A stretch of 5,580 bases of DNA, taken from Gemmatimonadaceae bacterium (GTDB lineage: Bacteria; Gemmatimonadota; Gemmatimonadetes; Gemmatimonadales; Gemmatimonadaceae). Below are positions 1-5,580 of this stretch, one piece after another. Positions within the stretch are counted from its first letter, which is position 1. Each line of letters opens with the position of its first letter. The stretch spans positions 1 to 5,580 of the forward strand of contig JABFXM010000291.1 in the NCBI GenBank assembly GCA_013361745.1, given 5' to 3'. The position numbers and the translations under genes are program-made. Under the pieces are notes generated by a model. It was given only the letters and a program-made list of their open reading frames with translations. It was not told the origin of the DNA and did no database searches.

Positions 1-939
1 CGGAAGGAGGCGCAGGTCGCCGACGAGATCGGAGCGAACTTCACGTCGAACCAGAAGGTCGTCGTGCCCGCGGTGAAGCACGAGATGACGCGGCAGCGCG
101 TGCTCGTCCTCCAGTACGTCGAGGGACGGCGCATCGACATGCTCGGCGACTGGATCGCGACGGGGAAGGTGCAGGGGCGCGCGATCGTGTCGACGGTGAT
201 GGAGATGTACATCCAGATGATGCTCGTCGACGGGCTCTTTCACGCCGACCCGCACCCGGGGAACCTGATGGTGACGCCGGAGGGGAAGCTCGTGCTCCTC
301 GACTTCGGGATGGCGGTGCGCGTCCCGCGCGAGATGCGGCTGCGGCTGATCGACACCGTCTTCGCGGCGATCCGCGGCGACGTCGACGGGATCGTCGACG
401 GGTTCGCGTCGCTCGGCGTCATCCTCCCCGACGCGAACCGCGCCGCGATCGGCGCGCTGGTGAAGAAGCTCCTCGCGATCGCCTCCGAGCGGACGGTGAC
501 GCGCGAGCGGCTGGAGAAGCTGCTCGCCGAGCAGGTGCTGGCCGAGCTGTACGAGGCGCCGGTGGTGCTGCCGAGCGATCTGGTCTACTTCGCGCGCACC
601 GCGTCGCTGATCGAGGGACTGGGGACGCGGTACGACGCGCACTTCAACGCGATCGAGTTCGCGTCGCCGATCGCGCTCCGGCTGCGCGGACGGATCATGG
701 CCTCGCTCCGCGGCGACACGCCGCCTGCGAAGACTGGCGACTGGGTGGTGGAGCTTGGCGGACTGCTCGGCGAAGTCGCGGGCGTGGTGACGCGCGCCGG
801 GAAGGAGATCGCGGGGATCGTCGGCGGACGGCTGTTCGCGGCGGGTCTGGGAGGAATGACGAGGTCGGGCGTGAATGGCGACTCCGGGATGCCGCCGGCG
901 CCCAGCACACCTTCAATCATGTCGAAGTCGTCGGCGTGA
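1..939 (+). CDS. AarF/UbiB (ABC1) family atypical protein kinase, 5' end missing
   Basis: The frame is open from base 1 and ends at TGA 937-939, leaving 312 codons; family members usually have about 450-560 residues, so the N-terminal third, including the KxGQ helix and the nucleotide-binding lysine, lies outside the window. Visible are a PxVxxExTxxxVLVLxYVEG-like strand (codons about 22-42), the ABC1 catalytic-loop motif HADPHPGN at bases 241-264 and the metal-binding DFG at 301-309. These are the signature catalytic elements of the UbiB/ADCK3 group. The GTG at 64 is internal: the residues before it (ANFTSNQKVVVPAV) continue the conserved domain. The family assists ubiquinone or other isoprenoid-lipid metabolism, acting at the membrane as an ATPase or kinase-like protein. 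The C-terminal 60 residues are Gly/Ala-rich and only mildly hydrophobic, so membrane helices typical of UbiB are not obvious. No quinone gene is visible next to it, so the precise role is unassigned. Confidence 0.93.
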   Translation, partial: RKEAQVADEIGANFTSNQKVVVPAVKHEMTRQRVLVLQYVEGRRIDMLGDWIATGKVQGRAIVSTVMEMYIQMMLVDGLFHADPHPGNLMVTPEGKLVLLDFGMAVRVPREMRLRLIDTVFAAIRGDVDGIVDGFASLGVILPDANRAAIGALVKKLLAIASERTVTRERLEKLLAEQVLAELYEAPVVLPSDLVYFARTASLIEGLGTRYDAHFNAIEFASPIALRLRGRIMASLRGDTPPAKTGDWVVELGGLLGEVAGVVTRAGKEIAGIVGGRLFAAGLGGMTRSGVNGDSGMPPAPSTPSIMSKSSA

Positions 940-952
940 ACGGCTGTGAATG

Positions 953-1005
953 ACAGAAGGCACGAAGGGTTTACAACAACCTCTTCGTGCCTTCGTGCCT
1001 TCTGT
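953..1005. terminator. Inverted repeat at a convergent junction, candidate bidirectional terminator
   Basis: ACAGAAGGCACGAAG at 953-967 is the exact reverse complement of CTTCGTGCCTTCTGT at 991-1005, giving a 15-bp perfect stem around a 23-nt loop. The loop can pair further (GGTT 968-971 with AACC 978-981). It lies between the stop of the plus-strand kinase (939) and the stop of the minus-strand receptor (1044), exactly where a shared terminator would sit. Neither side ends in a long T-run; only short T-rich tails (CTTCTGTTCT on plus, CTTCTGTCATT on minus) follow or close the stem, so intrinsic termination is plausible rather than proven. It may instead be a dispersed intergenic repeat. Confidence 0.55.
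983..998. repeat. Tandem octamer CTTCGTGC x2 inside the hairpin
   Basis: CTTCGTGC occurs at 983-990 and again at 991-998, followed by the related CTTCTGTT at 999-1006. The opposite arm GCACGAAG (960-967) can therefore pair with either copy, giving two alternative hairpins: a compact one with a 15-nt loop (960-967 with 983-990), and the longer 15-bp stem with the outer copy. Confidence 0.7.
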
Positions 1006-1043
1006 TCTACCCAGCTGAAGCAGGAGCAACCGCCCTCTCGCCC

Positions 1044-3506
1044 CTAACGCTCCCAGCGCAGGCTCACCGTCAGGAATCCGCCGATCGGCGGCATGTTGAT
1101 CATCTCGCTGTGCGACTTTCCGAAGCCGCACGTCGCGTTCGGCGCGTAGAGCGACCGCCGGCCCGTCGCGATGAAGCCGTTCGCGAAGTCGCGGCCGCCG
1201 CGGCAGGTGAAGAAGTTCTGCAGGTTCACGTTCAGCCGCGTCCCCTCCATCGGCAGCTTCGTGCCGAGCGACATGTCGAAGGTCGTGAAGGTCGGGATGT
1301 GCCCGAAGTGCACGCCGGAGCGGAAGTCGTAACCGGTCACGTGCCGCGCGTTGAAGCCGAGCGCGATCGGCGAGCCGCCGACGTCGGTGAAGTCCGCGCC
1401 CGCGTTCCACTTGAAGGTGGGCGAGTTGAACGCCGTCGCTTCCGCGATCGCCGCGGCGGGGAGCGTCGATTGCGCCTGGATGTCCTTCAGGTGCTGCCAG
1501 CTCGTCGAGCCGGAGAAGCTCGTCGTCGGCGTCGCCGCGTAGCGCAGCCCGAGGTCGACGCCGTCGATGCGCGCCTTGCCGAGGTTGAGGTACGTCAGCG
1601 TGAACTGGTCGCGACCCGTCTCGCTGCCGAACTTGCGCCCTTCCGAATACGCGAAGGTCCCCGCGAGCGGATTGGCGACGTTGACGAGCGGGGTGATGAA
1701 GCTGCGGAAGAACGCGCGGTACGCGGCGACGTCCACGTAGAAGGAGCCGTTCATGACCCCGCGGTAGCCGAGCTCCCAGGTGCTGTTCGTCTCCGGAACG
1801 ATCGGATCGTAGCTGCGGACGGTGTTGCCGAGCGAGTCCTTGATCACCAGACCGTTATGGTTGCCGATGACGCCGATGCCGACCTTCGACGAGAGTGGGC
1901 TGAAGTCGGGGAAGTAGAAGCGCGTCTGGAGGACGTTCGGCGACTTGAAGGCGCGATTGAAGGTGAAGCGGACGGTCTGGTCGGGTGTCGGCGTGAAGAG
2001 CAACCCCGCCTTCGGGCTCCACTGCGCCGGATAGTAGTCGTGCTTGTCGAAGCGGCCGGCGCCGACGAGCCGGAAGAACGGCGAGAGCTGCTGCTCGAGC
2101 TGCGCGTAGACGCCGCGCTGGTCGAACTGGATGTCTTCGCCCGTCAGGCGGTCCGCGAGCCAGTGACGATGGCTGCTGACGATGTCGTGGCGGAACTGCC
2201 CGCCGTAGGTGAAGCGCGTTCCGGTCACCGGGAGCGTGAGGTTGTTCTGCAGCTCGGCGGCGATCAGCTGCCCGTCGCCCGGAAACGCGGACACGTGCTT
2301 CAGCGAGTCGTCGCTGATCCCGGGGTAGCGGAGATAGTTCTGCGCGTAGGTGTTGAGGACGTAGGTGTCGCCCGCGCTCGACTTCGTCGTGTAGAGCTGC
2401 CCGAACCAGTGCGGGCTCGTGTACTTGAGCTGCGCGTGGCGGTACGTCCAGTTCACGAGCTGGTTGCGCCCGACGTTGGTCTGCCCGACGCCGTTGTTCC
2501 GGCTCGCCCCCGCGCTCGCCTCGAGGCGCGAGCTGCCGTGGTACCAGTCGAAGGCGCCCGCGGCGCGCGCGACGCTGGTGTTCCAGTGCGCGTTGCGCTC
2601 CTGGGCGACGATCTGGCCGACCGGCGCGTATGCGTGGTGGTTCGAGAAGTCGTCGGCGCTCTGATACTCGCCGGTGAGCTTGTAGCCGAAACGCCCGTCG
2701 CCGAAGACCCCCGCGTGCCGTCCCTGCGCGTCACGGTACGTCCGCGTCCCCGCGCCGAGCTCGATCGTCGTCCCCGGAAACTGCTTCGCGTCCTTGGTCT
2801 CGAGCGTCAGCACGCCGTTGGACGCGTCGGGTCCGTAGAGCGCCGAGCCCGGACCGACGAGCACCTCGACCGCGGCGAGATCGACCTTCGGGATCGTCGT
2901 GAACCCCGCGGCGGGCATCCCGTACTCCGGCAGGACGGCGATGCGGCCGTCTTCCATCTGCAGCACGCGGTTGTTGAACGCGGAGTTGAAGCCGCGCGTG
3001 TTGATCGTCGTCGTCGTGACGCCCACCTGCAGGAGGTCGACCCCCTCGACGCCCTTGAGCGCGCCCGAGTACGAGTTGCCGGTCGTGTTCTCGATCTGCT
3101 GCGCGCCGATGCGCGTCACCGTCGCTGGCGCTTCGGTCACCTTCTCGACGCGGCGCGACGCCGAGACGACGACCCCCGCCAGCTCGACGGGGGCGCGCTC
3201 GAGGGTGAAGTCGAGGTGCGTCTCCGCGCCCGCGCTGACGACGATGCCGGCGCTGGTCTTCAGCGTCTGCCCCGCGCGCCGCACGCGGACTTCGTACGTC
3301 CCGGGCGCGACGCTGTCGATCGTGTAGCGTCCCCGCGCATCGGTGAGCGCGCCGCGGGCGGCGCCGACGACGACGACCTGCGCGGCCTGGACACCGGCGC
3401 TCTTCGCGGCGTCGGTGACGGTGCCCGCGATGCTGCCGCTCTGCGCGAGCGCCGCGGCCGGCGCGAGCAGCACGGCCGCGAGAGATGTGCGAAAGAAGAT
3501 CGACAT
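1044..3506 (-). CDS. TonB-dependent outer-membrane receptor with N-terminal carboxypeptidase-regulatory-like domain
   Basis: Complete, 820 residues, ATG at 3504-3506, stop TAG at 1044-1046. Residues 1-21 form a signal peptide (basic Arg6, hydrophobic core, ALA cleavage before Gln22), which supports this start even though a C-run and no Shine-Dalgarno sequence precedes it. Residues about 24-102 match a CarboxypepD_reg-like beta domain (SGSIAGTVTD, then GRYTIDSVAPGTYEVRV). A TonB-box-like strand follows (LAGVVVSA, 109-116), then the plug (about 120-240) with NTRGFN, NRVLQMEDGR and VEVLVGPGSALYGPDASNGV. The rest is beta-barrel, including FNRAFKSPN (516-524), DGVDLGLRY (648-656) and NLQNFF (761-766), ending in TVSLRWER rather than the common terminal Phe. 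The only two cysteines, Cys768 and Cys793, could form a disulfide near the last outer loops. Such receptors use TonB-ExbBD energy to import ligands across the outer membrane. No SusD-like partner is adjacent and the ligand is unknown. Confidence 0.95.
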   Translation of the reverse strand: MSIFFRTSLAAVLLAPAAALAQSGSIAGTVTDAAKSAGVQAAQVVVVGAARGALTDARGRYTIDSVAPGTYEVRVRRAGQTLKTSAGIVVSAGAETHLDFTLERAPVELAGVVVSASRRVEKVTEAPATVTRIGAQQIENTTGNSYSGALKGVEGVDLLQVGVTTTTINTRGFNSAFNNRVLQMEDGRIAVLPEYGMPAAGFTTIPKVDLAAVEVLVGPGSALYGPDASNGVLTLETKDAKQFPGTTIELGAGTRTYRDAQGRHAGVFGDGRFGYKLTGEYQSADDFSNHHAYAPVGQIVAQERNAHWNTSVARAAGAFDWYHGSSRLEASAGASRNNGVGQTNVGRNQLVNWTYRHAQLKYTSPHWFGQLYTTKSSAGDTYVLNTYAQNYLRYPGISDDSLKHVSAFPGDGQLIAAELQNNLTLPVTGTRFTYGGQFRHDIVSSHRHWLADRLTGEDIQFDQRGVYAQLEQQLSPFFRLVGAGRFDKHDYYPAQWSPKAGLLFTPTPDQTVRFTFNRAFKSPNVLQTRFYFPDFSPLSSKVGIGVIGNHNGLVIKDSLGNTVRSYDPIVPETNSTWELGYRGVMNGSFYVDVAAYRAFFRSFITPLVNVANPLAGTFAYSEGRKFGSETGRDQFTLTYLNLGKARIDGVDLGLRYAATPTTSFSGSTSWQHLKDIQAQSTLPAAAIAEATAFNSPTFKWNAGADFTDVGGSPIALGFNARHVTGYDFRSGVHFGHIPTFTTFDMSLGTKLPMEGTRLNVNLQNFFTCRGGRDFANGFIATGRRSLYAPNATCGFGKSHSEMINMPPIGGFLTVSLRWER

Positions 3507-3679
3507 GGGGGGAGTGTCGGTGATGGCGGTGCCGCGTGATCGGGGCGCCGGGTCGTCAGGCGCGTATCGGGTAGCAGACGAAACCTAGCGAGGAGAGGCC
3601 GACCCGTGCAGCGTCAGGCGACCGTGAGGCGGGAAGCGTCAGGCGTTCACCTTCGAGCCTGTACGGGTTCGTACGACCT
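3507..3679. other. Intergenic region between symporter and TonB-dependent receptor
   Basis: This 173-nt gap would hold the receptor's promoter on the minus strand if it has its own. I find no convincing -35/-10 pair. The bases immediately before the receptor ATG read CACTCCCCCC, so there is no Shine-Dalgarno match. Just past the symporter stop, GTACG (3661-3665) and CGTAC (3670-3674) form a 5-bp stem with a 4-nt loop and no T-run, too weak to call a terminator. Copies of a CGTCAGGCG nonamer occupy the rest and are listed separately. No small coding frame with a ribosome site is evident. Confidence 0.6.
3554..3645. repeat. Interspersed direct repeats CGTCAGGCG
   Basis: CGTCAGGCG occurs exactly at 3554-3562, 3612-3620 and 3637-3645, with a one-mismatch copy CGTGAGGCG at 3623-3631. 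The last two exact copies extend to an 11-mer, AGCGTCAGGCG (3610-3620 and 3635-3645). Start-to-start spacings are 58, 11 and 14 nt, so they are not a regular tandem array. They lie upstream of the receptor and could be regulator sites or simple intergenic repeats; the sequence alone does not decide. Confidence 0.6.
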
Positions 3680-5203
3680 TCAGGACTCCATCACGACCCG
3701 CACGTCGGCGTCGATCGCCGCCCCCGCGCCGTGGCGCGTCAACCAGGACACGGCGAAGAAGACGAGGATCGACAGCACGAGCGAGAGTCCCGACACGGTC
3801 ACTCCCGCCGGGAACGTGTACACCTTGAAGTACGCGAGCGTCTCGAACACCAGCGTGACGACGAGCCCCGTGCCGATCGACGCGATCGCGCCTTCCTTCG
3901 TCGCGCCCTCCCAGTTCAGTCCGAGCGCGAGCGCGGGCACCAGCGTCGACGCGAACAATCCCCACCCGAAGATGCCGAGGAACGCGACCATCGCACCCGA
4001 GGACTGCGCGACGAGCGCGGCGAGGATCGCGATGGCCAGCGTCGAGACGCGTCCCCAGAACAGCTCGTTCCGTCCCTTCCGCCCGAAGGCGATCGGAAGG
4101 TCGTGCGTCACGACCGCCGCGCCGATGTTGAGGAAGGAGTTCACGGTGCTCATCGTCGCCGCGGCCACTCCCGCGAACACCAGCGCCGCGAGCACGATCG
4201 GCGTGAAGCCGAGCAGGAAGCTCGGCGTCGCCGCGTCGGGCGTGGGAACGTTCGCCATCCGTCCGCTCGCCACGAGCGCCTTCACTCCCACTCCGACGCC
4301 GAAGTACAGCAGGAGAACCAGGATCAGGCCTAACGTCTTCAGCAGCGGATACCACTTCAGCTGCCGCGGGTCGCGGAGCATGTAGTACTTGTGGACCCCC
4401 TGCGGCTGGCCGAGCGATCCCAGCCCGAAGACGAAGAAGAAGGAGAGCGCCGCGATCGGTGTCAGCTTCCCCCACGGTCCGAGAAAGCTCGCGTCCGCCG
4501 CCATGATCGCGTGCGAGATCCCGCTCATCCCCCCGTTCACCGAGAGCACGAAGACGAAGACAAGCGCCGAGGCGAGCGCCATCAGCGTCCCCTGGAAGAC
4601 GACGATGTAGATCCCGGCGAGGATCCCGCCGGCGACGGAGTAGGCGAGGGTGATCGCCATCCCGATCCAGATCCCCCACGCGAGGCCGACGCCGAAGATC
4701 GCGTTGATCACGTAGCCCATCGCCAGCGCGTTCGTCGCCATGTAGCCGACGATCGCGACGAGCATCGCGACCCCCGCGAGCCCCTGCGCCGCCGGCGAGC
4801 GGTAGCGCGCGCCGATCGCGTCGGGCACCGTCATCAGACCGCGCACCTCACCGAGCAGCCGCATCCGCTTCGCGAGCACCCACGCGCCGAGGACGTTGGT
4901 GATCGAGGCGGGAAGCACGATCCAGAGCGCGCCGAGCCCGATGGTGTAGAGCAGCCCCGGCCCGCCGATGAACGCGAAGCCGGACACCGAGGTCGACACC
5001 GACGCCACCGTCAGCGCGACGAGCCCGATCCTGTGGCCGGCGACGAAGAAATCCTGCGCCGTGCGCGTGCGGCGCATCGCCCAGACGCTGATCGCGATCA
5101 CGCCGGCGAAGTAGAGCAGCGCGACGATCACGATCGTCGGGCTGGCGACGTGCCGCAGCGCGGCTGATTGCAGGAGGCTGAAGGCTGGAGGCTGCAGGCT
5201 CAC
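3680..5203 (-). CDS. Sodium:solute symporter (SSS family, PutP/PanF-like), substrate unknown
   Basis: Complete, 507 residues, GTG at 5201-5203, stop TGA at 3680-3682. The start is set by a GGAGGAG ribosome site 5-7 nt upstream and a GTGA overlap with the preceding gene; the same frame runs open further upstream, but that part lies inside the other gene. About 13 hydrophobic helices can be traced (first about 22-41, last about 467-487), the usual SSS topology, followed by a short tail. Diagnostic stretches are TRTAQDFFVAGHRIG (46-60), SGFAFIGGPG (74-83), TVPDAI (125-130), SLGQPQGVHKYY (263-274) and ATMSTVNS (349-356). Compared by eye with E. coli PutP, the Na2-site residues Ala337, Ser340 and Thr341 correspond to Ala349, Ser352 and Thr353, so sodium coupling looks intact; PutP Asp55 corresponds to Ser72. 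It imports a small solute with Na+ across the inner membrane; the substrate cannot be deduced. Residues 2-16 are encoded by a heptamer repeat and are atypical for the family, so a downstream start remains possible. Confidence 0.94.
   Translation of the reverse strand: MSLQPPAFSLLQSAALRHVASPTIVIVALLYFAGVIAISVWAMRRTRTAQDFFVAGHRIGLVALTVASVSTSVSGFAFIGGPGLLYTIGLGALWIVLPASITNVLGAWVLAKRMRLLGEVRGLMTVPDAIGARYRSPAAQGLAGVAMLVAIVGYMATNALAMGYVINAIFGVGLAWGIWIGMAITLAYSVAGGILAGIYIVVFQGTLMALASALVFVFVLSVNGGMSGISHAIMAADASFLGPWGKLTPIAALSFFFVFGLGSLGQPQGVHKYYMLRDPRQLKWYPLLKTLGLILVLLLYFGVGVGVKALVASGRMANVPTPDAATPSFLLGFTPIVLAALVFAGVAAATMSTVNSFLNIGAAVVTHDLPIAFGRKGRNELFWGRVSTLAIAILAALVAQSSGAMVAFLGIFGWGLFASTLVPALALGLNWEGATKEGAIASIGTGLVVTLVFETLAYFKVYTFPAGVTVSGLSLVLSILVFFAVSWLTRHGAGAAIDADVRVVMES
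5162..5200. repeat. Imperfect 7-bp tandem repeat (GGCTGNA) at the symporter N-terminus
   Basis: On the plus strand GGCTGAA (5176-5182), GGCTGGA (5183-5189), GGCTGCA (5190-5196) and GGCT (5197-5200) run in tandem with a strict 7-nt period. A degenerate in-phase GGCTGAT lies at 5162-5168, with the diverged heptamer TGCAGGA between them. On the coding strand it begins directly after the symporter GTG and abuts the upstream gene's stop codon. The period is not a multiple of three, so gain or loss of one unit would shift the symporter frame relative to the GTG. Confidence 0.75.
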
Positions 5204-5580
5204 CGCGTCTCCTCCGCCGCACGTGCCGCGCGCGCGGTCGTCAGCACCCGCTCGAGATCTTCCGGACGCAGCGTCTGCTCCTCGAAGGTGAGCGCATACG
5301 CCACCGGCAGCACGAGCGTCGGCAGCAGCCCGATGCCGTAGAGCACGATCGCCGCGCGGCGCGGGAGGCCGAGCAGCAGCGGCTCGGCGGCGCCGGGATT
5401 TCCCGGGAGCGCGAACACCGCCGCGAAGCCGGCGCCGAGGAGAAGGGTGATGATCCCGAAGGGCCAGGCGAGCTTCCCGAGCCCGCGGTCGCGTCGCATC
5501 GCGCCCAACGCGAGCGTCGCGACGAGCGATCCGGTCACCCCCGCGGCGAAGAGCGGGCCCGCCCAACCGGGCGCCCCTCC
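5200..5580 (-). CDS. Small multi-helix membrane protein coupled to the symporter, 5' end beyond the window
   Basis: The minus-strand frame is open to the window end and stops at TGA 5200-5202, leaving 126 codons. A GTG at 5536-5538 is probably not the start, because the hydrophobic stretch WAGPLFAAG before it joins VTGSLVATLALGAM to make one complete helix. Three membrane segments are visible: about 6-28 of the visible part, then LAWPFGIITLLLGAGFAAVF, then a segment beginning at AAIVLYGIGLLPTLVLPVAY. A polar tail follows (EEQTLRPEDLERVLTTARAA) rich in Arg and Glu and probably helical. I do not recognise the family. It overlaps the symporter by four bases, as do small partner proteins of other SSS transporters (for example DUF485 with ActP and DUF997 with PanF), but it is longer than those and shows none of their motifs that I can identify. 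A role as an accessory subunit is inference from context. Confidence 0.82.
   Translation of the reverse strand, partial: GGAPGWAGPLFAAGVTGSLVATLALGAMRRDRGLGKLAWPFGIITLLLGAGFAAVFALPGNPGAAEPLLLGLPRRAAIVLYGIGLLPTLVLPVAYALTFEEQTLRPEDLERVLTTARAARAAEETR
5204..5215 (-). promoter_or_regulatory. Ribosome binding site and translational-coupling junction for the symporter
   Basis: On the minus strand GGAGGAG (5215-5209) stands 5 nt before the GTG at 5203-5201; its GGAGG core ends 7 nt before it. The site lies within the last codons of the upstream membrane-protein gene, and the symporter GTG shares four bases (GTGA) with that gene's TGA. This arrangement decides the symporter start and predicts coupled translation of the two genes. 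Confidence 0.85.

Noticed and set aside
64..66. GTG at 64 as the start of the kinase gene
   Set aside because: The frame is open to base 1 and the preceding residues continue the ABC1 domain, so the gene is truncated by the window edge.
987..3539. Very long open frame (850 codons) on the plus strand opposite the receptor gene
   Set aside because: Its product is dominated by Arg, Val, Glu, Asp and Ala with no recognisable domain, as expected from the antisense of a GC-rich gene; the minus strand carries a full TonB-dependent receptor with signal peptide.
3661..3674. Hairpin GTACG-GGTT-CGTAC after the symporter stop as a terminator
   Set aside because: The stem is only 5 bp and no T-run follows on the transcribed strand.
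3639..4679. Minus-strand open frame overlapping the symporter in another frame
   Set aside because: Arg/Gly/Asp-rich low-complexity translation; the symporter frame has coherent membrane helices and family motifs over the same bases.
4391..5167. Plus-strand open frame opposite the symporter
   Set aside because: The product is almost entirely Arg, Asp, Glu, His and Pro, which is the antisense reading of hydrophobic codons, not a protein.
5204..5566. Upstream extension of the symporter frame to an ATG near 5566 (628 codons)
   Set aside because: The extension is Arg-rich and overlaps the small membrane protein read in its natural frame; the GTG at 5203 has a strong ribosome site and a GTGA overlap.
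1..5580. CRISPR array, tRNA, rRNA, insertion sequence or defence cluster
   Set aside because: No regular 20-40 bp repeats with spacers, no tRNA-like cloverleaf, no transposase and no nuclease or helicase motifs were seen on either strand.

Overview
The window is very GC-rich, with strongly G/C-ending codons and long open frames opposite every real gene. It holds four protein genes, two of them cut by the window edges. An outer-membrane TonB-dependent receptor shows a Gram-negative (diderm) host. The mix of a receptor with a carboxypeptidase-regulatory-like N-terminal domain, a sodium:solute symporter with a small membrane partner, and short GCCT-rich repeats at gene junctions recalls Gemmatimonadota or a similar soil phylum. 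That assignment is inference from style; no marker gene is present.

Layout. (1) 1-939, plus strand: 3' part of an AarF/UbiB (ABC1) atypical kinase. (2) 940-1043: tail-to-tail junction with a perfect 15-bp inverted repeat (953-967 with 991-1005), which could terminate both converging transcripts. (3) 1044-3506, minus: complete TonB-dependent receptor of 820 residues with signal peptide, regulatory-like domain, plug and barrel. (4) 3507-3679: intergenic gap with several copies of a CGTCAGGCG-like nonamer and no clear promoter or Shine-Dalgarno site. (5) 3680-5203, minus: complete sodium:solute symporter of 507 residues, starting at a GTG inside a 4-base GTGA overlap with the gene before it. (6) 5200-5580, minus: 3' part of a small three-helix membrane protein, cut by the window end.

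How the genes work together. The small membrane protein and the symporter are almost certainly co-translated and may form a two-component transporter, as other symporters of this superfamily do with small partners. The receptor lies downstream on the same strand. It could bring a ligand across the outer membrane for the symporter to take across the inner membrane, but the 173-nt gap makes a shared transcript uncertain and neither substrate can be read from sequence. The kinase converges on this group and is probably unrelated.

I see no defence system, CRISPR array, mobile element, tRNA or rRNA, and nothing that clearly qualifies as an undescribed system. The most unusual detail is a heptanucleotide tandem repeat directly after the symporter start codon, where a change in copy number would shift the reading frame.
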